Source: GCA-2726865 sp050053595 (GTDB taxonomy: Archaea > Thermoproteota > Bathyarchaeia > TCS64). Taken from it: 15,988 nt of DNA. The notes under the pieces are model-generated. The model saw nothing but the letters and a program-made list of their open reading frames with translations, was not told where the DNA came from and searched no databases. The translations under genes and the position numbers were made by a program. The stretch is taken from positions 1-15,988 of the forward strand of contig JASFTK010000027.1 of assembly GCA_050053595.1 (NCBI GenBank), given 5' to 3'. Shown here in pieces: positions 6,638-12,527 of the stretch; positions within the stretch are counted from its first letter, which is position 1; every line of letters begins with the position of its first letter.

Positions 6638-7632
6638 CCCCAGTCAACATATTCCCCGGGTCTGGTGGTGCCCACCACCAGCCTGAGATTGGTGTCACCT
6701 CCTACTTTAACTTCTTCTAGAATCCCGCGTGCTCGCATTACTTCCCCATCAGAGATAATGTCTCTGAAGAGACCGATCATTGAGACCACCTCGAAGACAT
6801 CCTCCACCCGGGTATCAAAGGAACTTGTGGGGCTGCACTCTTTGACACGGTATATTGCAGGTCTGAAAACCGACTCCTTCGCTGAGGAGCATCGGCACTC
6901 CACCTCTACGGGGCCTAATGGGTGGTAACGGGTGCAGCGGAGGTCTATTTCAGAGAACCTCCGGGTAGCATTGACCACAAAGTCCACCCCTCTGAAGTCG
7001 CCTCGGTTGAGGCGCTTCTCCTCAAATCTGTCGTTCCGTTTCAAGCTGAGGAAGCCCTCTCCCTCAAGCTCCAGTAGGGCGGTTTTGGTCTTCTGGTAGT
7101 TCTCTGCGCCATAGACGGAGAGGTCGATATCGCTCCCCCGGTGATGGGTACCTAGGCTGATGGAGCCGTGGACTCCAAGAAAGCCTGGGGACACTCCGCT
7201 CCTCTCGGAGAGGAGACTTAGGAGTTCTAAGGCTTGGTCCTCTAGGGGGTCCCGTAGACCTCTCCTCGCAATTTTCATCAACTGTCTTGATGGGATGTAA
7301 ACTTTGGAGATGAGGTGCTTGGGGATGGTGATCATCCACCTCTCGAGGGCTTCGTCTCGGAACAGGTACTCGGGGAGGGAACAGCAGAACCCTTCGATGA
7401 GCCTTGGATAGTTCTCAGGGCTGTAGACTTCTGTAGGCCTTGCGAGTGTTGTTCCTCCACGTTGCCAGGTCACTGGGAGCCAGTCGAGGTCGAATGAGGG
7501 CACTAACTCCTCCGGGACATACTTGAGGAATCCATGATACCTGTCAACCGGGTGGTCATAGCCAAAGACATAGAAGATCAAGCCATGTGTTGTGGCGACA
7601 GCGTCCCCGTCCCTAAGATTGTGGTAGGCCAT
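6634..7632 (-). CDS. Predicted nucleotidyltransferase, COG2413-like (second paralogue)
   Basis: The 332-residue protein is a diverged paralogue of the gene at 4352-5368. Shared blocks in the same order are a THGLIFYVFGY-x2-PVDRY N-terminal block, LPEYLF, the catalytic GVHGS (153-157) with SDIDLSVYG (167-175), and a late PAIYRVKE block followed by GLFRDI. The active-site Gly-Ser and both aspartates of SDID are kept, so it looks catalytically competent. The substrate is unknown. The frame extends to a TTG at 7662; the ATG at 7630-7632 is preferred because it aligns with the ATG of the paralogue, but it has no clear Shine-Dalgarno, so the start is uncertain. The gene ends tail to tail with the GTPase, the two stop codons overlapping. 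Confidence 0.8.
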   Translation of the reverse strand: MAYHNLRDGDAVATTHGLIFYVFGYDHPVDRYHGFLKYVPEELVPSFDLDWLPVTWQRGGTTLARPTEVYSPENYPRLIEGFCCSLPEYLFRDEALERWMITIPKHLISKVYIPSRQLMKIARRGLRDPLEDQALELLSLLSERSGVSPGFLGVHGSISLGTHHRGSDIDLSVYGAENYQKTKTALLELEGEGFLSLKRNDRFEEKRLNRGDFRGVDFVVNATRRFSEIDLRCTRYHPLGPVEVECRCSSAKESVFRPAIYRVKECSPTSSFDTRVEDVFEVVSMIGLFRDIISDGEVMRARGILEEVKVGGDTNLRLVVGTTRPGEYVDWG

Positions 7633-7743
7633 GAATCGTCTATCGTCAGGATACTCCCTCAAGGGTTATGAAATTAATGGAAGGCTTGACGTTTCAATCC
7701 CTTGCTCGTCCTCGTGCCAAACTAAATGAATAACAAGAGAGAT

Positions 7744-7789
7744 CTGAAAATATGTTGAGTGGGAACGGTTTTAAGATCAATATTTTCGG
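7744..7789 (+). repeat. Inverted repeat 1
   Basis: The arms ctgaaaatat (7744-7753) and atattttcgg (7780-7789) pair over ten positions, nine of them Watson-Crick and one a T:G wobble that works only for an RNA read from the plus strand. The loop is 26 bases. The arms are A/T-rich, so the hairpin would be only moderately stable. An alternative pairing of gatct (7741-7745) with agatc (7774-7778) competes with it. Confidence 0.5.
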
Positions 7790-7824
7790 TATCTATAATC
7801 CGTCTTTATCCTTCACTAATGTTA

Positions 7825-7845
7825 TTAACCTCAGGATGAGGTTAA
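7825..7845. repeat. Inverted repeat 2
   Basis: The arms ttaacctc (7825-7832) and gaggttaa (7838-7845) form an uninterrupted 8-base stem with a 5-base loop, aggat. It lies 35 bases after the first inverted repeat and 5 bases before the third. Confidence 0.6.
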
Positions 7846-7850
7846 CCCGT

Positions 7851-7910
7851 GCGCGCGAAGAATCTTTAGGACCCGCCACCCCTACCTCTGTAAGGCGGGT
7901 CCTAGCGCGC
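7851..7910. repeat. Inverted repeat 3, nested GC-rich hairpin
   Basis: The inner arms taggacccgcc (7867-7877) and ggcgggtccta (7894-7904) form a perfect 11-base stem around a 16-base loop. The outer arms gcgcgc (7851-7856) and gcgcgc (7905-7910) can pair directly outside it, leaving a one-sided 10-base bulge at 7857-7866. This is the strongest potential secondary structure in the window and lies outside any gene. It has no T-run directly after it, which argues against a simple terminator. Confidence 0.7.
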
Positions 7911-7997
7911 TCCGTTATATTATGTGTATCATTAACACTCAAATCTTCATAATCTTCGGAGAGGTAACAGCTGCTACTATTCTCACAGGTGTGATTC

Positions 7998-8198
7998 TCA
8001 GCTTTCTTTGAACCGCCAGATTATGAGGGCGCAGACCACGACCATGACCAAGAAAAAGACTATCCTGACGACGCCCAGCTCCCCTGCAAAGTTCCCGCTC
8101 TGGTATACATCGCCGAAGACGAGTATTAGGGTCCCTATGAATATCAAGAAGACCATGATGAGGAACCCCCGGAGCGAGATATACATCCAATATCCCAT
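7998..8198 (-). CDS. Small two-helix membrane protein, unknown function
   Basis: I do not recognise this 66-residue protein. It has two strongly hydrophobic segments: about residues 11-28 (GFLIMVFLIFIGTLILVF) and about 46-63 (IVFFLVMVVVCALIIWRF). A short polar loop (GDVYQSGNFAGELG) separates them and a basic tail follows (RFKES). This pattern suggests a two-pass membrane protein. The start at ATG 8196-8198 is uncertain; a second ATG at 8184-8186 lies about 27 bases from an ATAATA-like element and could be a leaderless start. Reading frames on the other strand and in the other phase over this region are longer or similar in length but have no comparable pattern. No neighbour indicates a role. 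Confidence 0.6.
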   Translation of the reverse strand: MGYWMYISLRGFLIMVFLIFIGTLILVFGDVYQSGNFAGELGVVRIVFFLVMVVVCALIIWRFKES

Positions 8199-8266
8199 AT
8201 GAGAAATTGTTATTATCTATGATCATTGGTGTCCGACCCAACATAGGAGGATTAGAATCTAGTCAC

Positions 8267-8509
8267 CTATATTTCCAAGATCTCGTTTTTCCAGTCCTTT
8301 CTGGTACTGTAAAACTGGTCTGAGATTTCTAGTTTCTTCTCATCCGAAAGCCTCGACCAGTCTTCTCCAGTCTTATTTTTCCACCAGATCCCGATGAGGT
8401 TGATGCCTGAGCCACAGCCGCTACAGGTGAAAAACCAGGCTCTTTGGTCCACCTCAGTCTTCACACCACAGATAGGGCAAGTCTCCTCACCGTTACTGTT
8501 CCTAGGCAT
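8267..8509 (-). CDS. Small zinc-ribbon protein, unknown function
   Basis: The 80-residue product has a treble-cysteine-pair-like zinc ribbon, with CPIC at residues 11-14 and CSGC at 29-32, spaced as expected for one zinc ion. A polar, charged C-terminal half follows (WWKNKTGEDWSRLSDEKKLEISDQFY), probably helical. The frame is open to an ATG at 8572, but a TATA-like aaaaataaaa on the minus strand (about 8545-8555) lies inside that extension. The ATG at 8507-8509 has an AGAAGGATT Shine-Dalgarno nearby, so I start there. It could be a nucleic-acid-binding or protein-docking module; nothing more specific can be said. It is divergent from the dehydrogenase gene. Confidence 0.7.
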   Translation of the reverse strand: MPRNSNGEETCPICGVKTEVDQRAWFFTCSGCGSGINLIGIWWKNKTGEDWSRLSDEKKLEISDQFYSTRKDWKNEILEI

Positions 8510-8708
8510 ACCAATCCTTCTAAGGATCTGTCCTTGATGAGTTTTTATTTTTCGTCGCCAATGAACCTTCATTACGCCTAGACTGATGTTAAAGGCTCCC
8601 CCTACGCCGGTGAGGTCTGGTGAGGAAAAATTTGGTGAAGTTCATGGTGTTGCCACCTGGATTTTTTATTATACTAAAAGAGAGGATGGGATAATAAGGG
8701 GATTAAAT
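8510..8708. promoter_or_regulatory. Divergent control region of the zinc-ribbon and dehydrogenase genes
   Basis: These 199 bases hold a plus-strand TATA-like element, ttttattata at 8664-8673, about 25 bases before a likely transcription start near 8697. AGGGGAT follows just before the GTG start of the dehydrogenase at 8709. On the minus strand, aaaaataaaa near 8545-8555 could serve the zinc-ribbon gene. Between them lie three spaced copies of ggtgagg or ggtgaag at 8609, 8619 and 8634, which may be an operator or chance. Confidence 0.5.
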
Positions 8709-9836
8709 GTGCCTAGGAAATATAAGATTCTAGCTCTCGTTGGTGATGGGATCGCCAAGGAGATAGTACCGGAGGCCCTTAAGGTGCTTGAGGGCTCTCA
8801 GGAGGTCTATGGTTTTGCTCTAGAGATAATCGGTCCCTACGAGTTCGGGGCTAAGTATTATGTAGATCACGGTATGGAGTCGGGCTGGGACCCAGCTATT
8901 ACGCCTGATCTCCTTCGGGAAGTTGACTGCTGGTTTAAGGGTCCCGTGGGGCTCCCGGAGTGGCTGGGTAAACTACCGGGCCCCTATCTCCCCATCAACC
9001 AGAGGCTTGATCTCGACGTTTACGCCAATATTAGACCCTGCAGACTGAGGCCAGGGGTTGATAGTGTACTCGTGGGTCGGAAGCCAGGGGAGATCGATTA
9101 TATCATTCTACGCGAGAACACGGAGCACATGTATGCGAAGATCGGAGGCACCTTCAGCCGGGCTGGAGATACTGAACTCGCAGTGGATAACTATATACAG
9201 ACCAAGAAGGGTTGTGAGAGGATTATCCGGTTCGGATTCGAACTCGCCAAGTCAGGGGATTATAAGGGCCGTCCTGGAGCTCCATCCGATGGTGTGAGGA
9301 AGTTGACTTGTGCAGCGAAATGGGGGAACAGCAAGGGTGACGACCTGTTCAAGGCGACATTCGAGGAACTGGAACCAGAGTATCCTGAGGTAGAGACCGA
9401 ATATGCGTGGATCGACGCCTGGAGCTACTGGGCCATCATGAGGCCTGATTACTACGATGTTGTGGTAATGCCCAACCAGTACGGGGATATCATGTCAGAT
9501 ATGTCCGGGGCTATCCAAGGCAGTATGGGTCTAGCTGGAAGCATCAACGCTGGGGACCGCCACTGCTATGCTGAGTCTACCCACGGTTCTGCCCCTGATA
9601 TCGCCGGTCAAGGGATTGCCAACCCAACCTCCATAATTCTCAGTGTTGGTATGATGCTTAACTGGCTCGGGGAGAAAAGGGGCGATCAGAGGCTCAAGGA
9701 GGCTTGGAAGGGAATCGATGGGGCGGTCGATAAAACGCTCTCCGAGAGGGAGGTGAGGACCCCTGACCTCGGTGGGAGAAACAATACCCGAGAGTTCGGG
9801 GATGCCCTAGTTAAAGCCTTGACGGAAGAAGGTTGA
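8709..9836 (+). CDS. Beta-decarboxylating dehydrogenase (isocitrate/isopropylmalate/tartrate family)
   Basis: The 375-residue enzyme belongs to the family that oxidises and decarboxylates 2-hydroxy acids with NAD(P) and a divalent metal. Visible motifs are GDGI at 12-15, the substrate-binding RLDLDVYANIRPCR at 99-112, RENTEHMY at 135-142, a lysine in AAKWGNSKGD at 204, and metal-binding aspartates at 236 (WIDAW) and 260 and 264 (YGDIMSD). HGSAPDIAGQGIANP at 292-306 completes the set. The segment RLRPGV...GRKPGEIDYIILRENTE and the GQGIANP box resemble tartrate/D-malate dehydrogenases more than LeuB or isocitrate dehydrogenase. The replacement of the usual Gly or Asp after RENTE by His (TEHMY) is unusual, so the substrate is open. 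The GTG start is chosen over an ATG at 8586 because of the preceding AGGGG and family alignment. Confidence 0.9.
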   Translation: MPRKYKILALVGDGIAKEIVPEALKVLEGSQEVYGFALEIIGPYEFGAKYYVDHGMESGWDPAITPDLLREVDCWFKGPVGLPEWLGKLPGPYLPINQRLDLDVYANIRPCRLRPGVDSVLVGRKPGEIDYIILRENTEHMYAKIGGTFSRAGDTELAVDNYIQTKKGCERIIRFGFELAKSGDYKGRPGAPSDGVRKLTCAAKWGNSKGDDLFKATFEELEPEYPEVETEYAWIDAWSYWAIMRPDYYDVVVMPNQYGDIMSDMSGAIQGSMGLAGSINAGDRHCYAESTHGSAPDIAGQGIANPTSIILSVGMMLNWLGEKRGDQRLKEAWKGIDGAVDKTLSEREVRTPDLGGRNNTREFGDALVKALTEEG

Positions 9837-9869
9837 CGCTCATAGGGTTTTACTCTCAGAGGTGTGTCC

Positions 9870-10748
9870 TCACCTGATCTCATCCTGGATGTGATTTACG
9901 ATTAGACTGGAGATCTTTTCATCTGTGACGGTCTGGAGCCCTTGCCATCCCGGGGTGCTGTTGAGCTCGATGACATAGGCCTCACCATCCTCCTCCGAGA
10001 GGAGGATGTCCACCCCCGAGTACTCTAAACCTATGGCCTTGGTGGCTCTTATGCTGATATCTTTTAGTCTTTCTTCGAGTTGATAGGGTTCTGCAGATCC
10101 ACCTGCTGAGAGGTTTGTCTTCCATGTAGAGGCTGTCCTGCGCATTGATGCGACCACCTCACCGCCAACCACGAAAGCCCGGATATCTCTGTTCCCGTGG
10201 TGTATGAACTCTTGGAGGTAGTAGACACCTTGGGTCATCTCCAAAGCCCTGAATACCCTGTAAGCGACATCCTCCTCACTGATCCTAGTCATCCCCATTC
10301 CTAGGCTACCGAAGAGGGGCTTCACCACCACATCCCCCCCCAGCTCCCTGAAGGCTCTCATCGCCTCGTTGAACCTCTCAGTGACAACAGTCCGGGGAGT
10401 CCGGATGCCAGCGTCCTCCAGAAGAGCGGAGGTGTAGTATTTATCGACGGCTCTCTCAATTGACTCAGCGGGGTTGATTACATAGACCCCCAGATCCTCG
10501 AGGCGGTGGAGTACATCCATCCGGTAGAAGACCCTTTCAGCGGTGCCCCCCGGGACCTTACGGACTATGATGGCGTCATAGTCGTCTATGGGGTATCCCC
10601 TAACGGAGACACGGGGCTCAGAAATTACTCTCGCCAGGAACATGGTGGCGGGAAGGACGTAGGCCTCAGAGTCTCTGCAATGGAGCTCCTCAAGGAGCCT
10701 CTGGACATGCCACTCCTCTCGGTCAGAGGCGATGATGCCTACCTTCAA
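9870..10748 (-). CDS. mptN: RimK-family ATP-grasp ligase, probable tetrahydromethanopterin:L-glutamate ligase
   Basis: This 292-residue ATP-grasp protein forms amide bonds between a carboxylate and an amino acid. The N-terminal pre-ATP-grasp domain is followed by VVKPLFGSLGMGM at 141-153 (ATP loop and its lysine), the LQEFI hinge at 178-182, DIRAFVVGG at 188-196, and the metal-binding end ELNSTPGWQGLQ at 261-272. The RimK branch includes MptN, which glutamylates tetrahydromethanopterin to the sarcinapterin form, as well as CofF, RimK and LysX. No LysW carrier gene is nearby, and the gene ends the formylmethanofuran operon, so MptN is the best inference. The start is TTG at 10746-10748, four bases after the fwdC stop, with a weak AGCAGGG upstream. 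The symbol is tentative. Confidence 0.78.
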   Translation of the reverse strand: MKVGIIASDREEWHVQRLLEELHCRDSEAYVLPATMFLARVISEPRVSVRGYPIDDYDAIIVRKVPGGTAERVFYRMDVLHRLEDLGVYVINPAESIERAVDKYYTSALLEDAGIRTPRTVVTERFNEAMRAFRELGGDVVVKPLFGSLGMGMTRISEEDVAYRVFRALEMTQGVYYLQEFIHHGNRDIRAFVVGGEVVASMRRTASTWKTNLSAGGSAEPYQLEERLKDISIRATKAIGLEYSGVDILLSEEDGEAYVIELNSTPGWQGLQTVTDEKISSLIVNHIQDEIR

Positions 10749-10752
10749 CTCT

Positions 10753-11598
10753 TCAGCCCTGCTTCTCAGCTATTAGAATCTCCCCGGTCCCACCCACGGC
10801 GATGTCCCCTCGGTACCTACGGAACGGAGTTTCAAGGAATTCGCCTGCCTCCTGGATTCCCAACTCATCCCGGAGCTGGCGCAAATAGAGCTTCATGAAG
10901 CTTGGGCGGTAGGTGGTGTCATAAACGTATGTGGGAAGAAGGGACTCCACCTTCCCGAGGCAGGCGATGAAGCCTCCGTTCCCTTTCGCCTCAGCGCCCA
11001 GCCTCCTCGAGACCTTCCCAAATACGAAGATCTCCCCTCCGTTCATATGTGCCCCAAGGAACGGCTCAGCGTCCCCCATGATCACGATCATCCCACGGCG
11101 CATGAAGGACCCCGTCTCAAGGCCAACGTCACCTCCGACGGCTATGCAGCCCCCGGTCATACCCTCAGCGCTCCCCCTGTAAGCGGCGCCGGTCTGGTGA
11201 CCCGAGTCCCCGTGGATCCGTAAGAGGCCGCCCTTCATCTCAGCCCCCGCCCAATCCGAGGCTGAACCACTGACGATGAGTATCCCACCAGACATCTGGG
11301 CTCCGGCGTGCATCCCTACGCATCCTTCCACGAGGATCCGACCGGCGGACATCTCTGCTCCGATGTACTTGACGCTCTCGACCTCGCCGTCCACAACTAT
11401 AAGCTGCTCAGAGGGGGCTCCAGCAGTCTCCCCTGCGACTTGGAAGAAATCTCCGAGGCTATGCCGGGTGTTGCCGACGTAGACGGGTAGAGCTCTTACC
11501 TCTTCAAGGGTCTTGGCCGCGACCTTGTCGGGGCTGATGACCTCAGCCTCAAGGGGGATCTCCGGAAGTTTCTTCGGGGTGAACCTCAGTTCCTTCAT
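10753..11598 (-). CDS. fwdC: Formylmethanofuran dehydrogenase subunit C
   Basis: Subunit C (FwdC/FmdC/FhcC) is a right-handed beta-helix related to the C-terminal domain of glutamate synthase. It packs between the amidohydrolase FwdA and the redox part of the complex. The 281-residue protein shows the expected repeated Gly-rich turns from about 80 to 212, for example GAEMSAG, GAQMSGG, GAEMKGG, GMTGG and GAHMNGG. A C-terminal extension holds YRPSFMKLYLRQLRDELG. The length matches the family (about 270). The ATG at 11596-11598 sits one base after the ftr stop (TGA G ATG), so the genes are almost certainly translated together. Confidence 0.96.
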   Translation of the reverse strand: MKELRFTPKKLPEIPLEAEVISPDKVAAKTLEEVRALPVYVGNTRHSLGDFFQVAGETAGAPSEQLIVVDGEVESVKYIGAEMSAGRILVEGCVGMHAGAQMSGGILIVSGSASDWAGAEMKGGLLRIHGDSGHQTGAAYRGSAEGMTGGCIAVGGDVGLETGSFMRRGMIVIMGDAEPFLGAHMNGGEIFVFGKVSRRLGAEAKGNGGFIACLGKVESLLPTYVYDTTYRPSFMKLYLRQLRDELGIQEAGEFLETPFRRYRGDIAVGGTGEILIAEKQG

Positions 11599-11599
11599 C

Positions 11600-12526
11600 T
11601 CAGGCCACCCCCAAGGCGTCTTTGAGACCTATCTGGTATTTCCCGAGCTTCCCCCCGAAGTTCACGGCTGTTATGTGGGTTACCCCGGGGACCTCGACGG
11701 CTGCCTTGATGCCTGCGGCCATTGCTTTCTTGACAGAGGGTTCGTCGAGGCCGTTGAGAACTACCTCGATGACCGAGTTTACACCGTTGGGGACCTTGGA
11801 CTGTGGGAGGGTGTGCTTGATGGCGGGGCAGAAGGGGGTGTTGGTGGAGGCCTTGAGGAAGGAGTATGTGGAGCCAACCTTGCTCCCGCTCCTACAGAGA
11901 CCACCAGGGAAGGGGGTGATTACGCCGGGGATGGTGTGTATGGCTTCGATAGCCCTCTCGGAGGCTTCGAGAGTTGCGTCCTCAGTCTCCCCCATCACGA
12001 GGAAATTGCCCCCAGCTACGGCCCTGATGGCTCCGAACTTTGCCTCGGCGAGGAACTCTCCCTCCATGACGGGGATCCTCCAGAACCTCTGCCGCTCCAG
12101 CCAGCCATCCCCCATACGCATCTTGACCTGATAACCGTCCCCGAAAAACCTGAGGCTTGCACCGATATCTAACATCGCATCCGCCTCCTCCTCGGGGATA
12201 CCGTTGTAGATAGCGGTGGTAGGACAGGTGAGGACGCACTGTCCAATCCTGTTGAGTATAGGGGTGGAGAGCCTCTTCTTGGAGAAGCCGAAGACCATCA
12301 CCGCTGTCCCGGGCCTTCCATCGGGGGTCTCCTCCGACGGGATCTCCTTCTCGACACCAGCCTCACAGTCGCACGCTATGACGCTGGTCGCGAATCCGCT
12401 CATATTTATGGCAGCGGTGTTAGCCCACTTACGGTTCTTTGCTGTGATGATTATGCGGCTACCCCACATCCCGAATCCCTCAGCGAAGGTGTCCTCGATC
12501 TCGACCCCGTTCAATTTGAAACTCAT
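11600..12526 (-). CDS. ftr: Formylmethanofuran:tetrahydromethanopterin formyltransferase
   Basis: Ftr moves the formyl group between methanofuran and the N5 of tetrahydromethanopterin, the second step of the archaeal methyl branch; it is reversible. The 308-residue product fits the family length (about 297) and carries typical blocks: ledTFAEGFGMWGSRIIIT near the start, a cysteine-rich CVLTCPTTAIYNG around 113-125, and FCPAIKHTLPQSKVPNGVNSVIE in the C-terminal half. The ATG at 12524-12526 follows the fwdA stop after one base. In methylotrophic bacteria the equivalent gene (fhcD) is likewise embedded among the fhc subunit genes; see the finding on gene order. Confidence 0.97.
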   Translation of the reverse strand: MSFKLNGVEIEDTFAEGFGMWGSRIIITAKNRKWANTAAINMSGFATSVIACDCEAGVEKEIPSEETPDGRPGTAVMVFGFSKKRLSTPILNRIGQCVLTCPTTAIYNGIPEEEADAMLDIGASLRFFGDGYQVKMRMGDGWLERQRFWRIPVMEGEFLAEAKFGAIRAVAGGNFLVMGETEDATLEASERAIEAIHTIPGVITPFPGGLCRSGSKVGSTYSFLKASTNTPFCPAIKHTLPQSKVPNGVNSVIEVVLNGLDEPSVKKAMAAGIKAAVEVPGVTHITAVNFGGKLGKYQIGLKDALGVA

Positions 12527-12527
12527 C

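Larger units (their letters stand above)
7663..7997. other. Noncoding AT-rich stretch with three inverted repeats
   Basis: I see no convincing protein gene in these roughly 335 bases; the short frames here lack ribosome binding sites and recognisable motifs. The stretch is richer in A and T than its neighbours, apart from a GC-rich core. It contains three successive inverted repeats (listed separately) at 7744-7789, 7825-7845 and 7851-7910. This density of paired segments suggests either a structured noncoding RNA or a complex regulatory region. I found no tRNA, rRNA, CRISPR array or recognisable riboswitch in it. Confidence 0.5.

Noticed and set aside
7691..7701. The string gtttcaatccc resembles the end of archaeal CRISPR repeats and the tRNA T-loop.
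   Set aside because: It occurs once, with no regularly spaced copies, and no cloverleaf can be drawn around it.
7939..8244. A 101-codon frame on the minus strand that covers the membrane-protein gene in another phase.
   Set aside because: It lacks hydrophobic or motif patterns and is arginine- and proline-rich as expected of a shadow; the two-helix frame is more convincing.
9860..9875. A small hairpin (aggtg/cacct) between the converging dehydrogenase and ligase genes.
   Set aside because: The stem is only five bases without a T-run, too weak to call a terminator.
11513..12172. A 219-codon plus-strand frame opposite ftr and fwdC.
   Set aside because: It is antisense to two well-supported genes and its product is a low-complexity, glycine-rich shadow.
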